From Caldisericum exile AZM16c01 (GTDB lineage: Bacteria; Caldisericota; Caldisericia; Caldisericales; Caldisericaceae), in assembly GCF_000284335.1 (NCBI RefSeq), contig NC_017096.1:1116001-1180000 (forward strand): a DNA stretch of 64,000 nucleotides, given 5' to 3'. Below are positions 53,507-61,657 of this stretch, one piece after another. The notes below the pieces were generated by a model, which had not been told where the DNA came from, did not search any database, and worked only from the letters and a program-made list of their open reading frames with translations. The number at the start of each line of letters is the position of its first letter. Within the stretch, counting starts at the first letter, position 1. A program made the position numbers and the translations under genes.

Positions 53507-54911
53507 TTTTCGCCTCCTTTTGGGAGTTTTCCTTTTCTTTTGCTCGCTGTGCTTTTAGTTTTTCAAACGCTGCTTGTTTTGCTGCTTCTATCTTCTTTTG
53601 TTTTATAATTGCCTGTTTAACTTTCTTTATATTCTCAGTTAAGTGTCTTTTTGCTGGACACACATAGGAACATACACCACACTCAATGCAGTCAAGCGCA
53701 CGGAGGGTCTCTGCCGTTTTAAGGTCGTTCTTTCTTGATGCATGGTCAATTAAAACCGGCATAAGCCCCATTGGGCACGAATCAACACAACTTGCACATC
53801 TTATGCAAGGAGACTCATCCTGAGGTGCCATTTCCAATGCTTCTTCACCAAACATAAGTATCCCAGAAGTGCCTTTTATTACTGGAACTTCAATTGTGGA
53901 CTGTGCAATACCAGTCATAGGTCCGCCAAAAATAAGTTTTCTTAATTTACGATTGAGTCCAAGTGTATCAATAATAAATGATGCTGGAGTTCCAATTCTT
54001 ATAATGTAATTTCCTGGTTTAGAGATAGCATTCCCAGAAACTGTGACTCCTCTCTCAATTAATGGTTTATCTTCAAGGATTGCCTCGGTAATCGCTTTTA
54101 AGGTGCCAACATTCTGTACTACAACACCAACATCAAGTGGTAATCCACCTGATGGAACTTCTCTTTTAAGAACAGCTTTTATAAGTTGCTTTTCTCCACC
54201 TTGAGGGTATTTTGTTTTTACCAATACAACCTCAACATTATCTACACCCATATCTTTTATTTTTTGTTCAAGGAGATTTGCTGCATCAATCTTGTTTTCT
54301 TCTACTGCAATTATTCCCCTCTTTGCACCGGTTATCTTCATTTCAATAAGAATGCCTGTAATAATCTTCTCGGGATACTCAAGCATATTTCTATGGTCTA
54401 CAGTAAGATATGGTTCACATTCTGCTCCATTTCCAATAATTGTGTCTATAACTTTGCCTTTTGGTGGAGTTAATTTTACCGCTGTTGGAAATGCCGCTCC
54501 ACCTAAACCTACAATACCATGCTCTCTTATAATTTTCACAAGTTCCTCAGGTGTTAGATCTTCAAAAGACTTTCTTGGAGAGAGTTCCACCCACTCATCA
54601 TTGTAATCGTTTTCAATAACTACACTTTGAATTTTTGCGCCTGTTGGACACAATCTCTCTTCAATTGCAATTACTTTTCCAGAAACAGTTGCATGAACTG
54701 GTGCAGAAACAGTCTGCGTGGAATCACCAATTTTCTGTCCAACCTTTACATAGTCGCCAACTTGTACCAAGGGTGTATTTGGAGCGCCTGTATGTTGCTG
54801 GAGAGGAATAACTGCAATTGGAGGAGACTTAAACACTTCAAAGGGCAAGTTTTTTGTTAACTTGCTTTCATCTGGATGAATGCCACCAGGTGAGTAAGTA
54901 AAGACCTTCAT
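53499..54911 (-). CDS. rnfC: Rnf complex subunit C (NADH/FMN and two [4Fe-4S])
   Basis: 470 residues. An N-terminal barrel-sandwich-like lead (GGIHPDESK, QHTGAPNTPLVQVGDYVKVGQKIG) is followed by a NuoF-like NADH/FMN domain (GLGGAAFPTAVKL, GNGAECEPYLTVDHRNM) and two [4Fe-4S] sites (CIRCASCVDSCP and CIECGVCSYVCPAKR). The C-terminal tail (430-470) is Lys-rich. First of the six rnf genes. Confidence 0.96.
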   Translation of the reverse strand: MKVFTYSPGGIHPDESKLTKNLPFEVFKSPPIAVIPLQQHTGAPNTPLVQVGDYVKVGQKIGDSTQTVSAPVHATVSGKVIAIEERLCPTGAKIQSVVIENDYNDEWVELSPRKSFEDLTPEELVKIIREHGIVGLGGAAFPTAVKLTPPKGKVIDTIIGNGAECEPYLTVDHRNMLEYPEKIITGILIEMKITGAKRGIIAVEENKIDAANLLEQKIKDMGVDNVEVVLVKTKYPQGGEKQLIKAVLKREVPSGGLPLDVGVVVQNVGTLKAITEAILEDKPLIERGVTVSGNAISKPGNYIIRIGTPASFIIDTLGLNRKLRKLIFGGPMTGIAQSTIEVPVIKGTSGILMFGEEALEMAPQDESPCIRCASCVDSCPMGLMPVLIDHASRKNDLKTAETLRALDCIECGVCSYVCPAKRHLTENIKKVKQAIIKQKKIEAAKQAAFEKLKAQRAKEKENSQKEAKNG

Positions 54912-54914
54912 ATT

Positions 54915-55394
54915 TCACTCCTTTCGTTCTTCAAAAATAAATCCACAATAAGGACAAATTTTTGCATCTTTCTCAATTACGCTACCACAGTTTGGACATT
55001 TCTTTTTAAGTTGTGTAAAGCAGTGAGGACAAAAAAGATATTCATTTTTAACTTCTTCACCACAAACAGGACACTGGTGAATCTCTTTTTTTATCTGTAA
55101 TTCATAGTATCTTCTCTGTAGTTCTAACACCTCCTTTCGCTCTTTCTCTTCCTTAATTTCTTCGAGGGTATAAGGACTTCTTATCATAAGGTAGAAAACA
55201 AAGGGAAGAATACCGCCAAATACGATTGTTGCAATTAACCAGCCTAAAGCATTTCCACCTCTTAATTTACTGTCGTTATATACATAGATTGCTATGATTA
55301 ATATAAGTGCGACAAGTGAAGCAAATATGACTAAAATATCAGTTGTTGAAAGACTTGGCAAAATTGTTTTAATAAAATCAATAATTTTTCCCAT
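54915..55394 (-). CDS. Small membrane protein with double zinc ribbon
   Basis: 159 residues. Two membrane helices (about 20-39 and 49-70) separated by a short loop NDSKLRGG, as in PLDc_N-like segments, then a charged helix and a double zinc ribbon (CPVCGEEV / FCPHCF; CPNCGSV / ICPYCGF). Function unknown. It lies 3 bases before rnfC and 14 after folC. Confidence 0.7.
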   Translation of the reverse strand: MGKIIDFIKTILPSLSTTDILVIFASLVALILIIAIYVYNDSKLRGGNALGWLIATIVFGGILPFVFYLMIRSPYTLEEIKEEKERKEVLELQRRYYELQIKKEIHQCPVCGEEVKNEYLFCPHCFTQLKKKCPNCGSVIEKDAKICPYCGFIFEERKE

Positions 55395-55408
55395 TCCTAA
55401 TAATTATA

Positions 55409-56728
55409 TTAATTTCTTGAAAAAGTAAAAATATTTTCAAGAGTTCTTACAAAGCCAACAAGGTAAAGTGATCCCGTTACTAAAAGTGGAAACTTATTTA
55501 AAGAAAATTCCTTTGCTCTAAAATATGCCCTTCTTGGATCTTTCTCTATGAAAATTTGATCTTTTGAAAAAAACTCCCTTGCAAAAGCATAGAGCATCTC
55601 AACATTCATCGCGCGTGAGTATGAATTAGGCGTAGTTGTAATAAACAAGTATGAAGTAATTTCCCTAATGTTTGAAAGAAAAGTCCTTACATCCTTATCA
55701 GAAAGCATTGAGAAAAGAACTACAAATTTTGTATCAAAACTTCCCTGAAGCGATTCCTTCAAAACCTTTGAAGAAGCATCATTATGCGCTCCATCAAGTA
55801 TAACAAGTGGAGATTTTAAAATAACCTCTAAGCGCCCTGGCCAAAATGCCTTTAAAACACCATCTTTAATTGCATTTACATTGTAATTAATCCCACTTAC
55901 AAGAAGAGCCTGAATTGATAATGCTGCATCAATAATTTGGTAATCTCCTATACCTCTTATTTTTATCCCCTCAAAAATTGCTTTCGGGTTTTTGGATATA
56001 AAATCAAATTCGCTAAAACTTCCAAATTTCCTTACGTTAGATACATAAAAGTCTTTACCAAATTCGTAAAAAGGTGAGTTATTACTTTTTGCTTCTTCTA
56101 CGATAACTTTATATGCTTCACCACTCCTTACATTAAAAACAACTGGGGAACCGCTTTTTATTATTTTAGATTTCTCAAAGGCGATATCCTTTAGGGTACT
56201 TCCAAGGTATTTTTGATGGTCAAAACTTATGTCTGTAATAACAGAAACAACTGGTTTTTCAATTACGTTTGTTGCATCAAGCCTTCCACCTAAACCAACT
56301 TCCAATACTCCATAATCAACATTCTCATCAAAAAAATACTGGAAAGCCATTATAGTAAAAGTTTCAAAAGTAGAAGGAAGTTCGTTTTCTTTTAGATCCT
56401 CATAAAGGGTTTTTAACATTTTCCAATACCGTACAAATTCTTTAGGACTTATTAAATTTCCGTCAATACTTATTCTTTCAAGAGTTGATATAAGAGAGGG
56501 AGATATATAAAGGCCGGTCTTATACTTATGTTCCCTCAAAATTGATGTAATATAATTTGAAGTTGAACCTTTCCCCTTTGTTCCTGTAATATGAAAATAG
56601 GGCACTTTCCTTTCTGGGTTTTGAAGAATGGAAAGCACCCTTTTAATATTTGTTAGCCCATATTTGTCGGGCTGATTTATTCTTCCACCTAATGTAAAAA
56701 TGTCGTCCAGACACTCTGAAAGTTTCAC
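55409..56728 (-). CDS. folC: Folylpolyglutamate synthase / dihydrofolate synthase
   Basis: 439 residues, Mur-ligase-like. P-loop ITGTKGKGSTSNYI, GLYISPSLISTLERISIDGNLIS, LEVGLGGRLDATNVI and ILDGAHNDASS are the FolC blocks. It adds glutamate to folates. It overlaps valS by one base, a gene pair often seen together. Confidence 0.94.
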   Translation of the reverse strand: MKLSECLDDIFTLGGRINQPDKYGLTNIKRVLSILQNPERKVPYFHITGTKGKGSTSNYITSILREHKYKTGLYISPSLISTLERISIDGNLISPKEFVRYWKMLKTLYEDLKENELPSTFETFTIMAFQYFFDENVDYGVLEVGLGGRLDATNVIEKPVVSVITDISFDHQKYLGSTLKDIAFEKSKIIKSGSPVVFNVRSGEAYKVIVEEAKSNNSPFYEFGKDFYVSNVRKFGSFSEFDFISKNPKAIFEGIKIRGIGDYQIIDAALSIQALLVSGINYNVNAIKDGVLKAFWPGRLEVILKSPLVILDGAHNDASSKVLKESLQGSFDTKFVVLFSMLSDKDVRTFLSNIREITSYLFITTTPNSYSRAMNVEMLYAFAREFFSKDQIFIEKDPRRAYFRAKEFSLNKFPLLVTGSLYLVGFVRTLENIFTFSRN

Positions 56729-59364
56729 TAACCCTCAAGATCTTCGATATGGCTTAAAAGTGCAGCCTTTGTCTTCTCCAATTCTTTTTGTCTTTCTCTG
56801 TCCTTATTTATGACTTCAGCAGTTGCTTTTTCGAGAAATACAGGGTTCATAAGTCTCGAGTTTATAGATTTAAGTTCTGCATCGATTTCTTTTAACTTCT
56901 TAAGGAAACGCTCTTTTTCTTTTTGCAAATCAACATCGAAGGGAAGTTCCATATAGACCGTAGAACCTTGAACGACTGTTTTTAAAACTCTTTCCGGTTT
57001 CTTTTCCACATACTCAAGGCTTGTTAAATGGGCAAGTTTTAAAATTTTATCGTTTTCTTCTTTTACAAGACTAACTTCATTTTCGTCAATTGAATTAAAA
57101 TAAGCATTAAGTGGAGTTCCGACAGGTATCCCCAATTCTGCTTTAAGGCTTCTTATACCCCTTATAATTCCGAAAACAAATTCAGCATCTTTTTCTATTT
57201 TATCGTTTATAAACGCCTCATTTACATTGGGAAAATCTGACTTAATTAAAGGCTTTTCGACAAATGGGATATGAGAATATATTTCTTCTGTTGCAAAAGG
57301 CATGTATGGATGTAGCATCTTAAGAATCGATACAAGAGATTTCCACAAGAGGTATTGCGCGGTCTTTTTCTTTTTATCATCATCGCCATATAACCTTACC
57401 TTTGAAAGTTCTATATACCAATCGCAAAATTCTCCCCAAACAAATTCGTAGATCTTCCTTGCTGCTTCACCAAGATCGTAATTTTTAAGATACTCAATCT
57501 CCATCTTCAAGTGTTTGTTAAGCCTGCTTAAAAACCATTTATCTTCAAGTTCCAACTCTAAGTTTGTTTCATCAATCTCCTCTGGGTTAAATCCTTCAAG
57601 GTTCATAAGCACAAAACGAGAAGCATTCCAGATTTTATTAACAAAATTTCTTGATGCTTTAAGTTTCTCCTTTGAAAGATTTATATCCTGCCCTCCAACT
57701 GTGGTAAGGGAAGCAAGAGTAAAGCGTAATGCATCTGCCCCATACTCTTCAATAAGATCCAAAGGATCAACGATATTCTTAAGGGACTTGCTCATCTTTC
57801 TGCCTTTTTCATCTCTTACAAGTCCATGAAGCATTACTGTATAGAACGGCTCCTTTTTCATGAAATGCATACCGCTCCAAATCATTCTTGCAACCCAGAA
57901 GAAAAGTATATCGTAACCTGTTATAAGAAGTGTTGTTGGATAGTAGTAGTTTAACTCGGCAGTGTCCTCTGGCCAACCGAGTGTTGCAAATGGCCATAGT
58001 GCTGATGAAAACCATGTGTCGAGGACATCATCATCTTGTTTTATATGAGTGCTTCCGCACTTGGGACATTTTACGACAGGCTCTTTTGAGACAATAATTT
58101 CGCCACAATCTTCACAATAATATGCAGGAATCCTATGTCCCCACCAAAGTTGTCTTGAAACACACCAATCTCTAATATTATTCAACCAATCATAATAGAC
58201 CTTTACCCATTTTTCTGGTGTAATTTTAACTTTGCCTACTTTCACCGCCTCTTTTGCTTCTTCTGCAAGTGATTTCATGGACAGAAACCACTGCTTTGAA
58301 ATAAGAGGTTCAACCACAGTGTGGCACCTTTGACAGTGCCCTACCGAATGAATATAATCCTCAACTTTAACAAGGTATCCTTGATTTTTTAAATCTTCCA
58401 CAACACGGTCTCTTGCCTCAGCTGTTGTAAGCCCAAGGTATTGTTCAGGCACATTTATCATTCGTGCAACATCGTTAATAACATCCAAAAATTCAAGATT
58501 ATGTCTTTTTGCAATCTCAAAATCATCTGGAGAGTGCGATGGTGTTACTTTTACTGCACCTGTTCCAAACTGAGGATCAACTGCATCATCTGCAATTATT
58601 GGAATTCTTCTTCCAACAAGAGGAAGAATTACATATTTTCCAATAAGATTTTTGTATCTTTCGTCTCTGGGATGCACTGCAACTGCCGTATCTCCAAGCA
58701 TCGTTTCGGGACGCGTTGTTGCGACAGTAATAAATTCTTCGCTTCCTTCGAGAGGATATTTAATGTAATAAAGCTTGCCCTTTTCTTCCTCGTATTCAAC
58801 CTCTATGTCCGAAAGTGCAGTATGACATCGGGGACACCAGTTTATTATTCTTTCACCTCGGTAGAGCAATCCCTCATTGTAATATCTAATAAATGCCTCT
58901 AACACTGAGTTTACATACTTTTCATCAAGGGTAAATCGGAGTCTTCTCCAGTCTGCTGAAACGCCAAGCTTTTTTGATTGCTCAATAATGGTATTACCAT
59001 ATTTTTCCTTCCACTTCCAAACTTCTTCGAGGAACTTTTCTCTTCCAAGATCGTCCTTCTTTATCCCTTTTGAGAGTAATTCCCTTTCAACGACAGACTG
59101 TGTTGCAATACCTGCATGGTCAATACCAGGGAGCCATAATGTCTCTTTTCCAAACATTCTATTGAATCTTACAAAGATATCCTGGAGGGTAAAGTTTAGT
59201 GCATGCCCTATGTGAAGTTTTCCAGTTACATTTGGTGGAGGCATAACAATAACAAAATTCTCCTTTTCGGGTCGAATTTCCGAGTCGAAATAATTGCCCT
59301 CCTCCCACATCTTATATATTTTGTCTTCTACGTCCTTGTGGTTATATTCCTTTGCAAGTTCCAT
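56728..59364 (-). CDS. valS: Valyl-tRNA synthetase
   Basis: 878 residues, class I. HIGH box PPPNVTGKLHIGHALN, the editing domain with TTRPETMLGDTAVAVHP, a metal-binding-like insert (YYCEDCGEI / KCPKCGSTH), KMSKS box KMSKSLKNIVDP, anticodon domain and a C-terminal coiled coil. Complete, normal length. 12 bases after the PPC-domain gene. Confidence 0.98.
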   Translation of the reverse strand: MELAKEYNHKDVEDKIYKMWEEGNYFDSEIRPEKENFVIVMPPPNVTGKLHIGHALNFTLQDIFVRFNRMFGKETLWLPGIDHAGIATQSVVERELLSKGIKKDDLGREKFLEEVWKWKEKYGNTIIEQSKKLGVSADWRRLRFTLDEKYVNSVLEAFIRYYNEGLLYRGERIINWCPRCHTALSDIEVEYEEEKGKLYYIKYPLEGSEEFITVATTRPETMLGDTAVAVHPRDERYKNLIGKYVILPLVGRRIPIIADDAVDPQFGTGAVKVTPSHSPDDFEIAKRHNLEFLDVINDVARMINVPEQYLGLTTAEARDRVVEDLKNQGYLVKVEDYIHSVGHCQRCHTVVEPLISKQWFLSMKSLAEEAKEAVKVGKVKITPEKWVKVYYDWLNNIRDWCVSRQLWWGHRIPAYYCEDCGEIIVSKEPVVKCPKCGSTHIKQDDDVLDTWFSSALWPFATLGWPEDTAELNYYYPTTLLITGYDILFFWVARMIWSGMHFMKKEPFYTVMLHGLVRDEKGRKMSKSLKNIVDPLDLIEEYGADALRFTLASLTTVGGQDINLSKEKLKASRNFVNKIWNASRFVLMNLEGFNPEEIDETNLELELEDKWFLSRLNKHLKMEIEYLKNYDLGEAARKIYEFVWGEFCDWYIELSKVRLYGDDDKKKKTAQYLLWKSLVSILKMLHPYMPFATEEIYSHIPFVEKPLIKSDFPNVNEAFINDKIEKDAEFVFGIIRGIRSLKAELGIPVGTPLNAYFNSIDENEVSLVKEENDKILKLAHLTSLEYVEKKPERVLKTVVQGSTVYMELPFDVDLQKEKERFLKKLKEIDAELKSINSRLMNPVFLEKATAEVINKDRERQKELEKTKAALLSHIEDLEG

Positions 59365-59376
59365 ATTTAAATCTCC

Positions 59377-59796
59377 TTATGCAGGATTTAGACCTTTTAG
59401 TCCTGTAGATTCGTCTTTTCGAAGAAGGGATATATTGTGGAGCCTCTCAATGAAAATTTCTCCGTTATACATAACAGCATTTACAAGATGCCCACCTACT
59501 ACCGAGTAATCATGCAGTGCAATTGCAGTATGCACGTGTATTACAATGTCTCCTTCTTTCTCGGTTACACTTATATTACCTTGCAGGGATACGATTTCTG
59601 AAAGGCCATCAAAAACTCTTTTAACATACTCATGACCATTCCAGTACCCTATCTCAACACTTCTAAACATACCGATGCCTGAAAAAACTGCGCTTTCAAT
59701 CTTATAGTTCTTACAGGCAGTTTTCAGAGACTCCATAAAGTCCTCTCCATCGTACATTCTTATTGCAATTGTGCTATTTCCTTCTTTTATCGTCAT
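59377..59796 (-). CDS. PPC/DUF296-domain protein
   Basis: 139 residues, one PPC domain. The metal-binding histidines are in VIHVHTAIALHDYSVVGGHL (HxH...GGHL). In plants the domain joins AT-hook DNA-binding motifs; bacterial stand-alone forms have no established function. It uses an ATG with AGGAGGT ahead and probably starts the valS-folC-rnf transcript. Confidence 0.85.
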   Translation of the reverse strand: MTIKEGNSTIAIRMYDGEDFMESLKTACKNYKIESAVFSGIGMFRSVEIGYWNGHEYVKRVFDGLSEIVSLQGNISVTEKEGDIVIHVHTAIALHDYSVVGGHLVNAVMYNGEIFIERLHNISLLRKDESTGLKGLNPA

Positions 59797-59824
59797 ATCT
59801 TACCTCCTCTGTTATACAAGGTAT

Positions 59825-59852
59825 ATTATACTATATAGCGATAGTAAAAACA
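59825..59852 (-). promoter_or_regulatory. Promoter of the PPC-valS-folC-rnf operon
   Basis: TATAAT (59830-59825) on the minus strand, 29 bases before the ATG, with a weak TGTTTT at a 16-base spacing (59852-59847). The leader holds AGGAGGT. The transcript could reach the end of rnfB, as all gene gaps are under 20 bases. Confidence 0.5.
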
Positions 59853-59861
59853 AAATTAATA

Positions 59862-59890
59862 TTTCAAAAAGAGAACAATTTGTGTAAAAT
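59862..59890 (+). promoter_or_regulatory. Promoter of the lspA-rluD-smpB-amidase operon
   Basis: TTTCAA (59862-59867), 17-base spacer, TAAAAT (59885-59890). The predicted start lies at or one base before ATG 59897, so GAGGT seen just before the ATG would be upstream of or at the transcript end. Confidence 0.5.
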
Positions 59891-59896
59891 TGAGGT

Positions 59897-60337
59897 ATGA
59901 AAAATGATAGGTATTTTTATATTATCGCACTTTCCGTGCTAATTATTGACCAACTCTCTAAAATTATTGTGAGAAAAACAATCCCCACAGGAAAAGAAAT
60001 TCCACTAATTAAAGGGATTTTTTCTCTCACTCACATTACAAATTCGGGATCACTCTTTGGAATGTTTCAAAACGCAACATCAATTCTAATTGTTTCAAGT
60101 TTTTTCGTCACCTTCCTCATAATATATATCGAAAGAAAAATAAATCTTCCTTATAAGGAAGTTGCGTTTGGGCTAATTATGGGGGGAATTTTAGGAAACC
60201 TTATTGACAGAATTATTTTTAGGCAGGTAACTGATTTTTTGTTTTTAAAACATTGGCCAGTTTTTAATATTGCTGATGCTTCAATTGATATTGGTATAGC
60301 AATATTTATAATATCGTATTTAAAACATGGAAAATAA
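59897..60337 (+). CDS. lspA: Lipoprotein signal peptidase (signal peptidase II)
   Basis: 146 residues, four membrane helices, aspartyl protease that cleaves prolipoproteins. IIDQLSKIIVRK, ITNSGSLFGMF, GGILGNLIDRIIF and the catalytic FNIADASIDIG are intact. Overlaps rluD by 11 bases. Confidence 0.96.
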   Translation: MKNDRYFYIIALSVLIIDQLSKIIVRKTIPTGKEIPLIKGIFSLTHITNSGSLFGMFQNATSILIVSSFFVTFLIIYIERKINLPYKEVAFGLIMGGILGNLIDRIIFRQVTDFLFLKHWPVFNIADASIDIGIAIFIISYLKHGK

Positions 60338-61238
60338 ATTTGTTGTTGAAAGAACTGACAGGCTTGACAAAGTTATTGAAGATAAACTTCCTAATCTCAG
60401 TAGGAGCTATATACAGAAATTGATAAAGGAAGGTTATGTGCTTGTAAATGGTAGTATAGTTGAAAAGCCATCACACAAGGTAAAAGTAAACGATATTGTT
60501 GAAGTTAAGGAAAAGGAGGCAGAAGTACTTCAGGTTGAAAAAGAAGATAAACCAATAAAAATAGTTTACGAAGATGAATACCTTTTAATAATTGATAAAG
60601 AAGCAGGATTAACTGTGCATCCGGTTGGCAGTAAAACAACTAACACGCTTGTAAACAGGCTTCTATACCATATTGAGGATCTTTCGCAAATTGGTGGAAT
60701 CATTAGACCAGGCATAGTACACAGGCTTGATAGAGATACATCTGGCCTTATGGTTGTTGCAAAAAATGATACGGCACACAGAGCATTAAGTGAAATGTTA
60801 AAAAGGCACGAAATTAAGAGAAAATATATTTGCCTTGTGAAGGGCAATTTTAAAGAAAAAGTTGGCATAATTAACTTGCCTCTAAAAAGAGAGCAGGGAA
60901 CAACAAGAATGCGTGTGTCAGTCATGGGAAAAGAGGCAATAACCCATTTTAAAGTGCTTGAATCGATTGGTCCATATACACTTCTTCAAGTAGAACTTGA
61001 AACAGGACGAACTCACCAAATTAGAGTTCATATGGCACATATCGGACATCCTCTTGTTGGTGATACCATATATGGTAAAAGGGATAAAAATATAAATCTT
61101 GAAAGACAATTTCTGCATTCTTATGAAATTTCGTTTAAACATCCTATAATTGATAAGGAGTTGAGACTTGTTTCAGAATTACCATGTGATTTAAAGAAAG
61201 TGCTTTGGGAGTTAAGAGAAAAATGGAAGAAAAAGTAA
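60327..61238 (+). CDS. rluD: Large-subunit pseudouridine synthase, RluD/RluA family
   Basis: 303 residues: an N-terminal S4 RNA-binding domain (about 10-70) and the synthase domain with the catalytic Asp in HRLDRDTSGLMVVAKN and ETGRTHQIRVHMAHIGHPLVGD. Next to lspA, as in many bacteria. RluD versus another RluA-family paralogue cannot be settled by eye. Confidence 0.93.
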   Translation: MENKFVVERTDRLDKVIEDKLPNLSRSYIQKLIKEGYVLVNGSIVEKPSHKVKVNDIVEVKEKEAEVLQVEKEDKPIKIVYEDEYLLIIDKEAGLTVHPVGSKTTNTLVNRLLYHIEDLSQIGGIIRPGIVHRLDRDTSGLMVVAKNDTAHRALSEMLKRHEIKRKYICLVKGNFKEKVGIINLPLKREQGTTRMRVSVMGKEAITHFKVLESIGPYTLLQVELETGRTHQIRVHMAHIGHPLVGDTIYGKRDKNINLERQFLHSYEISFKHPIIDKELRLVSELPCDLKKVLWELREKWKKK

Positions 61239-61657
61239 TATCGGTAAACAAAAAGGTTTTAAGAGACTTCGAGATACTCGACAAACTTGAGGTAGGTATT
61301 GAATTAAAAGGATTTGAAGTAAAGTCCATAAGGGAAGGAAAAGTTAGCCTTGATGGAGCATATGTAAAGGAATCAAACGGCGAATTCTATATATACAAAA
61401 TGTTTGTTCAAATTCCGCCATCGATTCATACAAATATAAGCGAAAAAAGGAAAAGAAAACTACTCATGCATAAAAATGAAATCATAAGATGGAGCACAAG
61501 AGTAAAAGAAAGAGGTCTTACAATACTTCCAATTGATGTTCATACAGCGAATAACAGAATAAAATTAACGATTGCGCTTGTTAGAAAAAAGGTGCTTCAC
61601 GGAAACAAAAAGAAATTAGAAGAGAAAATTGCAAAAAGGGAAATGAGGAAGTACTAA
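61223..61657 (+). CDS. smpB: SsrA-binding protein SmpB
   Basis: 144 residues from ATG 61223, chosen over an in-frame TTG at 61205. VNKKVLRDFEILDKLEVGIELKGFEVKSIREGKVSLDGAYV is the family core; the tail (KKLEEKIAKREMRKY) is short. Works with tmRNA in rescue of stalled ribosomes; tmRNA is not in the window. It overlaps rluD by 16 bases and shares TAATG with the amidase gene. Confidence 0.95.
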   Translation: MEEKVISVNKKVLRDFEILDKLEVGIELKGFEVKSIREGKVSLDGAYVKESNGEFYIYKMFVQIPPSIHTNISEKRKRKLLMHKNEIIRWSTRVKERGLTILPIDVHTANNRIKLTIALVRKKVLHGNKKKLEEKIAKREMRKY

